Part shown: piece by piece, positions 14,067 to 22,944 of the stretch
How the letters are laid out: each line of letters begins with the position of its first letter
Position numbering within the stretch: the first letter of the stretch is position 1
Origin: Streptacidiphilus carbonis
GTDB taxonomy: Bacteria; Actinomycetota; Actinomycetes; Streptomycetales; Streptomycetaceae
Direction of reading: 5' to 3'
Length of the DNA: 41,852 bases
Assembly: GCF_000787775.1 (NCBI RefSeq)
Contig: NZ_BBPM01000017.1
Span: 1 to 41,852 of the forward strand
Program-made: the position numbers and the translations under genes
Notes under the pieces: model-generated
Seen by the model: only the letters and a program-made list of their open reading frames with translations
Told to the model about the DNA's origin: nothing
The model's database searches: none

Positions 14067-16160
14067 TCAGTTCTGGCTGAAGCCGGTGAAGTCGGACTCG
14101 CCGCTGGTGCCGTCGCTGTGGGAGGTGGTGAAGACGCCCACGTCCTGGGTGGCGGCGATGCCGGGCAGGGTGGCGGTGCCGACCTGGGTCCAACTGGTGC
14201 CGTCGGTGGAGTAGTAGCCGGTTACGGCGGAGCCGGAGCGGACCAGCTTGAGCCAGCTGGGATAGACGGCGGTGCCGCTGCCGCTGTCGCTGGGGGCGCT
14301 GTTGCTGTCCAACTGTCCGTCGCCGTTGCTGTCCCACTGCAGGACGTAGCCCTTGCCGGGGGCCTCGGCCAGGATGGCGTAGCCGGGCGAGCTCGCCGGC
14401 TTGGTGATGTCGTTGCGGATCATGATGCCGGCCTTGGCCCAGGCGTTGGTGTCGGCCTGCGCGGTGATCTTGACGACTGTGGTCGAGCCGTCGTGCTCGG
14501 CGCCCTGCTGGTAGATGGTGCTGTACTGGTCGGTGCTGCCGTAGACGTCGGCGCCCGCGCCGTCGATCGCCAGGTTGGCGCCCTGCTGGCCGAAGAGCGC
14601 GGTGGTGTCGGTGTAGGTCTTCCAGGGCGCCTGCACCGGCGAGGCGATGACCGCCGAGGAGGTGGTGGTCACCTTCTCGGTGCCGCCGCTCCAGCCTGCC
14701 GCTGCGGTGGCGATCAGGTCGTACGAGGCGATCGGGGCCGGCAGCGAGGCCGGGGCCGTCACCTTGAAGGCGGCCAGGACCTCGTGGCCGACCGCGACCC
14801 GGTCCGCCTTGGTCGCCGTCAGCGCTTTGACGGTCCATCCGCTGGGGGCCTTCAGGCCGACCCTGACGTTGGTGACGGCCTCGGCCCCGTTGTTGACGAA
14901 CGTGGTGTTGACGGTGGTGGACTGGCCGGCCGCCTGCTGCGGCACCACGCTGCTCAGGGTCAGCTGCGGCGGGTACAGCTTGGGCTTGGACGTGCCGGCG
15001 ACCCGGTACATCACCGTGCCGTGAGCCGGGACGGCGGCGCTGATCACGCCGTTGGTCGTGGTCGTGGTCTTCGACCACAGGTCGTGCAGGGTGTAGGCCT
15101 TGGCGCTGCCGAGGCCCACCGCGACGGCCGTGGTGGAGATGGTGGCCGCGGTGCTGTTCTCGTTGAACAGGGTGACCGCGACACTGCCGTCGGCGAGCGG
15201 CTTGGCGAGGACGTCCAGGCCGCCGGCCGAGGAGACCTCGGTGGCCTGCTTGCCCAGGCTGTCCTGGTCGACCGCGATGACGTCCTTGTTGGCGTAGATC
15301 GACAGGGTGCCGGCGCTCGCGGTACGGAGATCGGTGCCCGAGATCAGCGGGGCGGCCATCTCGGCCCAGAGCGAGAACTCGGACCGGTCCTCGGTCGGCG
15401 TCATCCCGTTGCCGACCTCCAGCATGTCGGGGTCGTTCCATGCGCCGGGTTTGGCGCCGGCGCTGAGGCCGACGTTCTGGTGGAAGATCGAGAGCATCGA
15501 GCCGTACGAGGCGTTGATGTCCCCGGTGGTCCGCCAGAGGTTGCCGACCGAGCCGCCCCAACTGGCCACGTCGTCGTTGCCCCAGCTGCAGAGGCTGTAG
15601 ACGATGGGACGGCCGGTCTTCGCCAGAGCGTCGCCCATGGCCTGGTAGCGGGTCTGGGCCGGCACGCCCTGGTTGTTGCAGTTGTCGTACTTGAGGTAGT
15701 CGACGTCCCAGGCGGCAAAGGAGTTGGCGTCCTGCTGCTCGTGCCCGAGGCTGCCCGGGTACCCGGCGCAGGTGAGGGTGCCCGCGGTCTCGTAGATGCC
15801 CAGCTTGAGGCCTTTGGAGTGGACGTAGTCGGCGACGCCCTTGATGCCGTCGGGGAACTTCACCGGGTCGGGGACCAGGTTGCCGCCGGCGTCGCGGCTG
15901 TGGGTGAGCCAGCAGTCGTCGATGTTGACGTACTGGTAGCCGGCGGCGGCCAGACCGCTGCTGACGATCTTGTCGGCGGTCTGCTCGACCAGTTGCTCGC
16001 TGACGTTGCAGCCGAAGGCGTTCCAGTCGTTCCAGCCCATCGGCGGGGTGAGCGCCAGGCCGTTGTCGAGGGCGGCGGCGGGGGTGGCGCTGAGCGGGAC
16101 GGCGGCGAGGGACGCCGAGGTGAGCACGGCCGCGACGAGCGCGGCCCAGGTCTTGCGCAT
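14067..16160 (-). CDS. secreted GH27 alpha-galactosidase (melibiase) with accessory domains
   Basis: A 697-residue exported enzyme that removes terminal alpha-galactose from oligosaccharides and galactomannans. Residues 1-30 form a Sec signal peptide (MRKTWAALVAAVLTSASLAA, then ATPAAA). The GH27 barrel starts at LTPPMGWNDWNAFGCN. The nucleophile Asp159 lies in DYLKYDNCNNQG, and the acid/base is in GAWNDPDMLEVG. A beta-sandwich follows, then an NPCBM-associated (NEW3-type) domain (PQLTLSSVVPQQAAGQSTTV ... APSGWTVKAL). The C-terminal about 190 residues (YTDTTALFGQQ ... GESDFTGFSQN) look like a concanavalin-like carbohydrate-binding module. The ATG at 16160 has AGGAGAAGG just upstream. It is likely sugar-inducible; its promoter resembles the operator of the sugar regulator at the window's left end. 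Confidence 0.95.
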   Translation of the reverse strand: MRKTWAALVAAVLTSASLAAVPLSATPAAALDNGLALTPPMGWNDWNAFGCNVSEQLVEQTADKIVSSGLAAAGYQYVNIDDCWLTHSRDAGGNLVPDPVKFPDGIKGVADYVHSKGLKLGIYETAGTLTCAGYPGSLGHEQQDANSFAAWDVDYLKYDNCNNQGVPAQTRYQAMGDALAKTGRPIVYSLCSWGNDDVASWGGSVGNLWRTTGDINASYGSMLSIFHQNVGLSAGAKPGAWNDPDMLEVGNGMTPTEDRSEFSLWAEMAAPLISGTDLRTASAGTLSIYANKDVIAVDQDSLGKQATEVSSAGGLDVLAKPLADGSVAVTLFNENSTAATISTTAVAVGLGSAKAYTLHDLWSKTTTTTNGVISAAVPAHGTVMYRVAGTSKPKLYPPQLTLSSVVPQQAAGQSTTVNTTFVNNGAEAVTNVRVGLKAPSGWTVKALTATKADRVAVGHEVLAAFKVTAPASLPAPIASYDLIATAAAGWSGGTEKVTTTSSAVIASPVQAPWKTYTDTTALFGQQGANLAIDGAGADVYGSTDQYSTIYQQGAEHDGSTTVVKITAQADTNAWAKAGIMIRNDITKPASSPGYAILAEAPGKGYVLQWDSNGDGQLDSNSAPSDSGSGTAVYPSWLKLVRSGSAVTGYYSTDGTSWTQVGTATLPGIAATQDVGVFTTSHSDGTSGESDFTGFSQN

Positions 16161-16266
16161 GCCTTCTCCTGTATCCGAGTGGGTGGAACGGGACAGGGTG
16201 GTTCGGCAGTGCTGTGCTGTTGCTGTGCTGGTGCTTTTGCTGTGCTCCCTGCGCAGGGCCTGACCA

Positions 16267-16302
16267 AGACAAGCAAAACGCACAGCAAACGTCAATATCA
16301 AA
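16267..16302 (-). promoter_or_regulatory. alpha-galactosidase promoter and operator-like repeats
   Basis: On the minus strand TTGACG (16295-16290) and TTGTCT (16272-16267) are 17 bp apart, giving a start near 16260. The plus strand shows CAAAACG, CAAACG, TCAATA and CAAACA between 16274 and 16303. The order CAAACG-TCAATA-CAAAC also occurs at 1127-1150 beside the DeoR/LacI regulator. The long leader (about 100 nt) then contains imperfect tandem copies of AGCACAGCA (16209-16248). Confidence 0.4.
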
Positions 16303-16425
16303 CACAGGCTTACATGATATGAGCCCAAAGCATGGTGGATTGGTTTGGATTCGCCCTGGCGGCATCAGGCCCTACAGTGACGCGGGAGCTGTTCTAGATC
16401 TGTCGCGTCACCGAGGGGTACTGCC

Positions 16426-17226
16426 GTGCTGGTGCTGTTGCCGCCGTCCGAGGGAAAGGCCGCCACCGGATCGGGGGCGCCCGTGGCACTGGACGGCCTC
16501 GTCCTGCCGGAGCTCGGACCGGCGCGGGTGCGCGTACTGGATGCGCTGGTCGCACTCTGCTCCCCCGGCGGCGACGAGGACCGTGCGGCGGAGGTGCTCG
16601 GGCTGAGCCCGGGGCTGCGGGGCGAGATCGCGCGCAACGCGGTGCTGCGGACAGCGCCGACGCTGCCGGCCGGCGAGCTCTACACGGGCGTGCTCTATGA
16701 CGCGTTGGAGCTGTCGACGCTCAGTCCGGAGGCGTACGCGCGGGCGGAGCGGTCGCTGCTGGTGTTCTCGGGGCTGTGGGGCCCGGTCCGGCTCAGCGAC
16801 CGGATTCCGCCGTACCGCTGCTCGGGCGGGGTGAAGCTGCCGCCGCTGGGGGCGCTCGGCACCTACTGGCGCAGGGAGACGGCGGGGGCGATGCCGCGGG
16901 CCGCCGGGGGCGGGCTGGTGCTGGACCTGCGGTCCTCGGCGTATGCGGCGCTCTGGCGTCCCCAGGGGGAGGTCGCCGGACGGACGGCCACGGTGCGGGT
17001 GCTGCACGAGCGGGAGGTGGGGGGTGTGTTGAAGCGATCGGTGGTCAGCCACTTCAACAAGGCGACGAAGGGACGGATCGTCAGGGAGCTGTTGGAGTCG
17101 GCGGCGGAGCCGGGGTCGCCTGCGGAACTCGTCGAGGTTTTGCGGGAGTTGAAGTACACGGTGGAAGCGGGGGCGCCGGCTGGCGGGAAGGCCTGGACGC
17201 TGGACGTCGTGGTCAGTGAGCTGTAG
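16426..17226 (+). CDS. yaaA: YaaA/DUF328 family peroxide stress protein
   Basis: A 266-residue YaaA homologue. In E. coli YaaA lowers free intracellular iron during peroxide stress and so limits DNA and protein oxidation; it binds DNA and has an unusual fold. The diagnostic opening is VLLPPSEGKA, followed by ELYTGVLYDAL, LLVFSGLWGPVRLSDRIPPY and VVSHFNKATKGRIVRELL. The start is GTG at 16426. It faces the RNase H-phosphatase operon, with a repeat element in the 99-bp gap. Confidence 0.92.
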   Translation: MLVLLPPSEGKAATGSGAPVALDGLVLPELGPARVRVLDALVALCSPGGDEDRAAEVLGLSPGLRGEIARNAVLRTAPTLPAGELYTGVLYDALELSTLSPEAYARAERSLLVFSGLWGPVRLSDRIPPYRCSGGVKLPPLGALGTYWRRETAGAMPRAAGGGLVLDLRSSAYAALWRPQGEVAGRTATVRVLHEREVGGVLKRSVVSHFNKATKGRIVRELLESAAEPGSPAELVEVLRELKYTVEAGAPAGGKAWTLDVVVSEL

Positions 17227-17242
17227 GGCGGCGCTTCTGCTT

Positions 17243-17293
17243 GTTTTTCGGCTGCGGCGTGTGCGTGGTTTGTCGCGCAGTTCCCCGCGCCCC
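17243..17293. repeat. interspersed repeat, single arm
   Basis: This 51-bp stretch, starting TTTTCGG and ending TTGTCGCGCAGTTCCCCGC plus GCCC, matches 41459-41506 with about five differences. It is a known kind of dispersed Streptomyces element found after genes. Here only one arm is present, with no clear pairing partner. It sits between the convergent YaaA and RNase H genes. Confidence 0.65.
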
Positions 17294-17325
17294 TGCGGTG
17301 CCGCGAGTGGACCGCTGCGGGGAAG

Positions 17326-18696
17326 TCAGCGCAGGTGTGCCGTGTCGTTGAGGAGGCGTAGGGACGCGTTGCCGTCCGCGTAGTACTGGACGGCTGAGAA
17401 CGACGCGGCCGAGAGTTCCATTCGGTAGAGCGACTCCGGTGGGGCACCCAGCGCGAGGCGTACCAGGGTCTTGACCGGGGTGACGTGGGAGACGACGAGG
17501 ACGGTTCGGCCCGCGTACCTGGCCAGGAGCTTGTCGCGGGCGACGGCAACGCGGGAGGTGACGGTGGTGAAGCTCTCGCCGTTCGGGGGTGCGGTGTCGG
17601 GGGAGGCCAGCCAGGCGTCCAGTTCGGCCGGGAAGCGCTGTTTGGCCTCGGCGAAGGTCAGGCCCTCGAAGGCGCCGAAGTCGGTCTCCCGCAGACCCTC
17701 CTCGATGCGTACGTCCAGGCCGAGCCGGTCCGCCGCGGCCTGCGCGGTCTGCCGGCAGCGGAGCAGCGGTGAGCTGACGATCGCCTGGACGGTGCCGCGG
17801 GCGGCGAGGGCCGCGGCCACCAAGTCGGCCTGGACGCAGCCGCGTTCGGACAGCTCGGGGTCGGTCCCGCCGCTGCCGGAGAAGCGCTTCTCGGGGGTGA
17901 GCGCGGTTTCGCCGTGGCGCAGCAGCACCAGGGTGGTGGGGGTGCCCAGGTCCGGCGCAGCGCCCCAGCCGACCGTGGGGGCCGGAGCCTCCGGCAGGGC
18001 GATGGGCAGTGGCTGCTGTTGCGGGCCCTGCGGCGGGGCGGTGGAGGTCGCGGCGGTAGTTGTCACTGCAACGGGGACGGCGGTCGCGAAAGGAGTCGGT
18101 GCCGTCGCCGCAAGCGGGGCGCCCGGGTCCGCCGTCGGTGCCGCCGAAGCGGCCGGTGCGGCCGGGTCCGCCGTCGATGCCGCCGAAGCGGCCGGTGCGC
18201 CGGGGTTCGTCGTCGGTGCGGGAGCAGCGGACGGGGCGGCTGCCGCGCTCGCGCGGGGCTTGGCGGTCCACTGGCGTCCGGCACGCCCCGCGTCCATGGC
18301 CTCGTTGGCGAGGCGGTCCGCGTGCTTGTTCTGGGCGCGGGGCATCCAGTGGTAGCCGACGCGGCCGCGCGGGAAGATCGCGCGGGCCTCGGCGGCCAGC
18401 GGCTGCATGTCCGGGTGCTTGATCTTCCAGCGGCCCGACATCTGCTCGACCACCAGCTTGGAGTCCATCCGGACCTCGACCGCCGCCTCCGGGTCGAGGG
18501 CGTGGGCGGCCCGCAGCCCCGCGATCAGGCCGCGGTACTCGGCGACGTTGTTGGTGGCCACGCCGATGTACTCGGCGGCCTCGGCGAGCAGTTCGCCGGT
18601 GTCGCCGTCACGCACGGCCGCGCCGTAGCCGGCCGGTCCCGGGTTGCCCCGGGAACCGCCGTCGGCCTCGATGATGAACCGTCGGGTGGACGCCAC
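17326..18696 (-). CDS. bifunctional RNase H / histidine phosphatase
   Basis: A 456-residue fusion like mycobacterial Rv2228c. Residues 1-140 are a type I RNase H domain with its four acidic residues in EADGGSRGNPGP, NVAEYRGL, MDSKLVVEQM and NKHADRLANEA. It cleaves RNA in RNA-DNA hybrids. A low-complexity Ala/Pro/Thr linker of about 90 residues contains imperfect repeats of DPGAPAASAA. The C-terminal about 205 residues are a histidine phosphatase (VLLRHGETALTPEKRFSG, then VSHVTPVKTL), related to alpha-ribazole/acid phosphatases. GTG at 18696 is chosen because STRRFIIEADGG follows at once. It lies 14 bp after the zinc-ribbon gene's stop, forming the conserved three-gene operon. Confidence 0.93.
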   Translation of the reverse strand: MASTRRFIIEADGGSRGNPGPAGYGAAVRDGDTGELLAEAAEYIGVATNNVAEYRGLIAGLRAAHALDPEAAVEVRMDSKLVVEQMSGRWKIKHPDMQPLAAEARAIFPRGRVGYHWMPRAQNKHADRLANEAMDAGRAGRQWTAKPRASAAAAPSAAPAPTTNPGAPAASAASTADPAAPAASAAPTADPGAPLAATAPTPFATAVPVAVTTTAATSTAPPQGPQQQPLPIALPEAPAPTVGWGAAPDLGTPTTLVLLRHGETALTPEKRFSGSGGTDPELSERGCVQADLVAAALAARGTVQAIVSSPLLRCRQTAQAAADRLGLDVRIEEGLRETDFGAFEGLTFAEAKQRFPAELDAWLASPDTAPPNGESFTTVTSRVAVARDKLLARYAGRTVLVVSHVTPVKTLVRLALGAPPESLYRMELSAASFSAVQYYADGNASLRLLNDTAHLR

Positions 18697-18710
18697 GGCC
18701 GCCGGACCGC

Positions 18711-19454
18711 CTAGAGGCCGGAGTCGGAGGTGCGGATCAGGATGCGGCTGCAGTTCTCGCAGCGGACCACCTCGTCCGGCGCGGCGGCGCGGATGGTGCG
18801 CAGGTCGGCGGTGGCGAACTCGACCCGGCAGCCCTCGCAGCGGCGCTGGTAGAGGCGGGCCGCGCCGGTGCCGCCCTGGGTGTCGCGCAGGCGGGTGTAG
18901 AGCTTCAGCAGGTCGGCGGGGATGACGGCGGCGATGGCGGCGCGCTCCCGGGTGACCTTCTCGGCCTCCGCGTCGATCTCGGCCTGCGCGGCGTCCCGGC
19001 GGGACTCGGCCTCGGCCAGGCTGTGCTGGGCGTCGTCGCGGCGGGCGGTCATCTCGGAGACCCGGGCCTGCCCGGTCTCCAGCCGCTCCATGATCTCCAG
19101 GACGACGTCCTCGAGGTCGCTCTGGCGCTTGGCCAGCGCGCCGACCTCGTGCTGCAGGTTGGCGAGGTCCTTGGCGGAGCCGACCGAGCCGGAGTCCATC
19201 CGCTGCTGGTTGCGGGCGGCGCGGGTGCGGACCTGGTCGACGTCCTGCTCGGCCTTGACCAGCTCGCGCTGGGTGTCGCTGAGCTGGGTCTCGGCGGCGA
19301 CGGTGAGCGAGCGCAGCTCGGTCAGGTCGCCGCTGCGCTGCTGGATGTCGGCGTGCTCGGGCAGCGTGCGGGAGCGGTGGGCGAGCTGGTCCAGGCGGGA
19401 GTCGAGGGCCTGCAGGTCGAGCAGGCGGATCTGGTCGGCGGGCGCGGCGTTCAG
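18711..19454 (-). CDS. C4-type zinc ribbon, coiled-coil protein with a CTG start
   Basis: About 247 residues, homologous to Rv2229c. A long N-terminal coiled coil (LLDLQALDSRLDQLAHRSRT onward, to about residue 165) is followed by a zinc ribbon with two CxxC pairs, CEGCRVEF and CENCSRIL. It may act as an RNA-binding or scaffold protein; the function is unproven. The family's conserved N-terminus (NAAPADQIRLLDLQAL) is preceded by CTG, with GAGGAG exactly 6 nt upstream. In this frame there is no ATG, GTG or TTG between the TGA further upstream and the internal ATG at 19199, which would cut off the coiled coil. A CTG start, or a sequence error at this codon, is therefore implied. Confidence 0.88.
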   Translation of the reverse strand: MNAAPADQIRLLDLQALDSRLDQLAHRSRTLPEHADIQQRSGDLTELRSLTVAAETQLSDTQRELVKAEQDVDQVRTRAARNQQRMDSGSVGSAKDLANLQHEVGALAKRQSDLEDVVLEIMERLETGQARVSEMTARRDDAQHSLAEAESRRDAAQAEIDAEAEKVTRERAAIAAVIPADLLKLYTRLRDTQGGTGAARLYQRRCEGCRVEFATADLRTIRAAAPDEVVRCENCSRILIRTSDSGL

Positions 19455-19484
19455 GGGGTGCTCCTCGGGTGGTGCGTCGGTCGG

Positions 19485-20357
19485 TCAGGGGGTTTGCGGG
19501 GCTGTGCGACCGCCGGGCTGTTCGGCGGCGGCCGGCATCGGGGTGTGCAGCGTCCAGGCGTCGGTGACCTGCGTGGACACCCGGGTGCTGAGGCTCCAGC
19601 CGTGCTTGTCGGCGGCGGCCAGCAGCTCGCGTTCGGCGCTGCGCAGCCAGGGCCACTCGGTGGCCCAGTGGGCGGCGTCCAGCAGGGCCAGCGGGCTTGC
19701 TTCGCGGGCCTCGGAGACGGGGTGGTGCCGCAGGTCGGCGGTGAGGTAGGCGTCGACGCCGGCCGCGCGGACCGCGTCGAAGAAGGAGTCGCCGGAGCCG
19801 CCGCAGACGGCGACCCGGTGCACCGGGGCGTCGGGGTCGCCCGCGGTGCGGACGCCCTGCACGGTGGCGGGGAGTCCGGCGGCGACCCGGGCGGCGAAGG
19901 CGGCGAGGGGCTCTGGCCCGGGCAGTTCGCCGATCCGGCCGGTGCCCCGGCGGCCCGCCGGGTCGGTCGGGTCGGGGATCAGCGGCCCGGTGACCCGCAG
20001 GCCGACCGCCTCGGCCAGCGCGTCGGAGACGCCCGGGTCGGCGGAGTCGGCGTTGGTGTGGGCGGTGAGCAGCCCGACACCGTGCTTGATCAGCTTGTGC
20101 ACGACCCGGCCCTTGAAGCCGGTGGCGGCGACCGAGGTGACTCCGCGCAGATACAGCGGATGGTGGGTGACCAGCAGGTCGGCGCCCCACTCCAGGGCCT
20201 CGTCGACCACGGCGGCGACCGGGTCCACGGCGAACAGCACCCGGCCCACCTCGGCGTCCGGGTCTCCGCAGACCAGCCCGACCGCGTCCCAGGACTCCGC
20301 CCTGGCGGGCGGGTAGAGCTCGTCGAACACGCGGAGGACGTCGGAAAGGATCGGCAC
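19485..20357 (-). CDS. NIF3-like dinuclear metal-centre protein
   Basis: A 290-residue NIF3/YbgI family protein, a ring-shaped hexamer with a two-metal site. GTP cyclohydrolase I type 2 activity has been reported for some members, but the general role is uncertain. Metal-site residues are visible in LLVTHHPLYLRG, HTNADSADPG and DAAHWATEWPW. The middle (VHRVAVCGGSGDSFFDAVRA) is the usual inserted domain. Start GTG 20357 is preceded by TAATCT (minus strand 20369-20364) ending 6 nt before it, so the transcript may be leaderless. It is the first gene of the operon with the zinc-ribbon and RNase H-phosphatase genes, an order conserved in mycobacteria. Confidence 0.93.
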   Translation of the reverse strand: MPILSDVLRVFDELYPPARAESWDAVGLVCGDPDAEVGRVLFAVDPVAAVVDEALEWGADLLVTHHPLYLRGVTSVAATGFKGRVVHKLIKHGVGLLTAHTNADSADPGVSDALAEAVGLRVTGPLIPDPTDPAGRRGTGRIGELPGPEPLAAFAARVAAGLPATVQGVRTAGDPDAPVHRVAVCGGSGDSFFDAVRAAGVDAYLTADLRHHPVSEAREASPLALLDAAHWATEWPWLRSAERELLAAADKHGWSLSTRVSTQVTDAWTLHTPMPAAAEQPGGRTAPQTP

Positions 20358-20605
20358 CCGTCGAGATTACACGCAGGCCTGCCAAGCACTGTTCGCCGTC
20401 CGGGAGCTGACCGCCGCCGGGGATTCGGGCAAGGCCTCGCTCACCCTTATGAGTGAAGGGGCATCGATCCGTTCGGGTGCCGGGGGTGGCGTAAGTAGCG
20501 TCTGTGGTGCGGCGGGGGCGGCAACGCTCGGTTGGTCCCGGCTGCGGGCCTGCGGCTGGGAGCCGCTCGGGTCCCACCCCCATGACACCTGGTTGGTGAC
20601 CTCCC

Positions 20606-22783
20606 ATGACTGCGACACCTCTCACCCTCGTCGGCGCCTTTCCGCACACCCGTGCGGCTCCGGCGCTGCGCCGGGTCGGCTTCACCTTCTCGGCCGACGG
20701 CGGCTATGCGGCCTGCATGGCCTCGTCCGGCGAGGGCGGCTGGTATGTGGAGAGCTGGCGGCTGGACCGGGGAGACGGGCCCGGAGCGGCCGGGACGGGT
20801 CGGGAGCAGGTGGTCGGCGGCCTCATCGTCGGCGGACTCGGCGTTCCCGACAGCGAAGGAGCGCCGGGCGAGGCCATACCGGTCGCGCTCCCCCAGGCGC
20901 CCGGCGCGGTACCGGAGAGCCTGCGTTCGCAGCTGGTCTCGCTGCCGGACGGCCGGGTGCTGATCTGCCGTCGCCACGGCGACCAGCAGCACGACCTGGT
21001 GGTGCGCACCCCCGCCTCGGTGCGGGAGACCTTCGTCGGTACCCTGCGGATCCCGGGGCTGCGGCTGATGGCGATGCCGGCGCCGGGCCCCGGCGGACCG
21101 GTCGCGGTGGCGCTGGGCACCGACAGCCGCGCGGTGACCTCGGTCTGGCTGGTCAGCGCGGACGGCGGCGTGCAGCCGCAGCAGGTCGCCGAGTTCCCGG
21201 GGATGTCGGGCGGCGGGGTGTGGCTGGACCGGGGCGGACGGATGCTGGCCCTGGACCACCTGGTGCCGGGCAGCGCGGGGGGTACCGGGGCCGCGGGAGC
21301 TGCCGGGGGTGCCGGGGGCGCCGCCGCGCCCGCGGTGAAGACGGTGGTGCTGGACCTGGCGACGGGTACGGTCAGCCCCTTCCTGGAGTTGACCCCGCGC
21401 AGCAACGACCGGCTGGTCGCGGCCGACCCGGAGAGCGGGCTGATCCTGGTGCGCAGCGACGCCCCCGGGCAGGACCGGCTCGGCTGGGGCGTCCTCGGCG
21501 GCGACCAGCCGCTGCGCTTCCCCGACTGCCTGCACCGGACCAGGGAGTTCCTGCGCCCGATCGCCATCGAGCCGGCCGGGCCCGGGGTCCCCGCGAGCGG
21601 GCAACGGGTGGCGGTGCAGGGCGACTGGGGCGCCGGATCCACGCTGGCCACATGGCAGCCGGACTCGGGACGGCTGGAGACGCTGCCGGTGCCGGCCGGG
21701 CGGCTCGGCGGGGTGGGCCACTGGTCCGCGTCGGGGCTGCGGCTGCCGTACTCCTCCCCCGACCATCCGGCCGGGATCGCCACCGTGCAGGTGGACCGGC
21801 TGCTGGAGGGTCCGCCCGAGGCCGAGGAGCCGGTGCCGACGATGCCGCTGCGGCTGGCCCCGCTGCAGGGCGGCGCCGCCGGGATGGGCAGTGTGATCCG
21901 GATACTGCCGACGCCGCAGGCCCGCCGGGAGGCCGCGCTGCGTTCCGCGCCGTCCGGGTGGCGGCTCGACGGCAGCGCCGCACCGGGCGACGGCGGCCGC
22001 TGGCACGGTGCCCGTACGGTGGAACTGGCCGGGGCGGCCGGTCCGATGGAGGCCGTGGTCTACGGGGGCGACACCTGGCTGACGGCGCAACACCTGGTGA
22101 TCGCCCTGCACGGCGGCCCGGCCGACGCCTGGCGGCTGGAGTTCGACCCGGCGCTGCAGCGGATGGCCGGCGAGGGCCTGGCCGTGGTCGCCGTCAACCA
22201 GCGCGGCAGCACCGGCTACGGCGTCGAGTACGCGCAGGCGCTGCAGAACGCCTGGGGCGGCCCCGACCTGGACGACGTACTGGCGCTGCTGTCCTCGATC
22301 AGCGGGCAGCGAGCCGCGCTGGGACTTGAGCCCGCGTCACTCTTCGGGGTGAGTTACGGGGCGTTCCTGGCCCTGCTCGCCGCCTGCGCCGCGCCCGAGC
22401 AGATCGCCCGCTGCGCGGTGGTCGCCCCGTTCCTCTCCGGCCCCCGGCTGCTGGCCGAGGCCGGCCCCGCCGTCCAGGCGCTGACCCGGCGTCTCGGCGG
22501 CACGCACGAGCCGGAGGACGGCGGCGGCGCCCGGGACGTACTGCGGGTGTGCCACCGGCTGGCCGCGCCGCTGCTGGTGGTGCACGGCGACCGGGACGAG
22601 GTGGTGCCGGTGTCGCAATCGCGCACGCTGCGTCAGGAACTGCTGCGGATGGGGCACACGGAGGGTGCCGACTTCCGCTACGTCGAAGCGGCCGGGGCGG
22701 GCCACGAGGTACTGGCCGAGGACGGCGCGCCGGTGCTGCACGAGCTGCTGGCGGGCTTCCTGCGGACCGGGCGCCCGACCTGA
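20606..22783 (+). CDS. S9 family prolyl oligopeptidase-like serine peptidase
   Basis: 725 residues with a beta-propeller-like N-terminal region and a C-terminal alpha/beta-hydrolase. The catalytic triad is complete: Ser583 in GVSYGAF, Asp664 in HGDRDEVVP and His700 in AGAGHEVL. AVNQRGSTGYGVEYAQAL is the typical segment before the nucleophile in acylaminoacyl-peptidase-like members. There is no signal peptide, so it is probably cytoplasmic and trims short or acylated peptides. GGTGA lies 6 nt before the ATG. A Gly/Ala-rich insert (TGAAGAAGGAGGAAAPAV) in the propeller is unusual but in frame. The 248-bp gap upstream, shared with the NIF3 gene, holds no other gene I can support. Confidence 0.92.
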   Translation: MTATPLTLVGAFPHTRAAPALRRVGFTFSADGGYAACMASSGEGGWYVESWRLDRGDGPGAAGTGREQVVGGLIVGGLGVPDSEGAPGEAIPVALPQAPGAVPESLRSQLVSLPDGRVLICRRHGDQQHDLVVRTPASVRETFVGTLRIPGLRLMAMPAPGPGGPVAVALGTDSRAVTSVWLVSADGGVQPQQVAEFPGMSGGGVWLDRGGRMLALDHLVPGSAGGTGAAGAAGGAGGAAAPAVKTVVLDLATGTVSPFLELTPRSNDRLVAADPESGLILVRSDAPGQDRLGWGVLGGDQPLRFPDCLHRTREFLRPIAIEPAGPGVPASGQRVAVQGDWGAGSTLATWQPDSGRLETLPVPAGRLGGVGHWSASGLRLPYSSPDHPAGIATVQVDRLLEGPPEAEEPVPTMPLRLAPLQGGAAGMGSVIRILPTPQARREAALRSAPSGWRLDGSAAPGDGGRWHGARTVELAGAAGPMEAVVYGGDTWLTAQHLVIALHGGPADAWRLEFDPALQRMAGEGLAVVAVNQRGSTGYGVEYAQALQNAWGGPDLDDVLALLSSISGQRAALGLEPASLFGVSYGAFLALLAACAAPEQIARCAVVAPFLSGPRLLAEAGPAVQALTRRLGGTHEPEDGGGARDVLRVCHRLAAPLLVVHGDRDEVVPVSQSRTLRQELLRMGHTEGADFRYVEAAGAGHEVLAEDGAPVLHELLAGFLRTGRPT

Positions 22784-22944
22784 CGACGAATGACGTCCGA
22801 CCTGACGCAGAGTACCGACCGGTAATGATCGTGCACCCTTTGTTATCGAGCCGACGGGACCTGGACAGGGCGCATTGCATAGGGTGATCGGGATAGAAGA
22901 CGCACAACGGCACTGAAGCTCACACAACGGAGAGACGACTTCTC

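Noticed and set aside
12424-16365. A 1313-codon minus-strand frame and a 1283-codon plus-strand frame across the exonuclease and alpha-galactosidase genes
   Set aside because: Both are shadows of two well-identified genes in other frames; their proteins are Arg/Gly/Pro-rich with no motif.
17326-20685. A single giant protein joining the RNase H-phosphatase to upstream sequence
   Set aside because: Only the part from 18696 down matches a family; the rest is an alternate frame of the zinc-ribbon and NIF3 genes.
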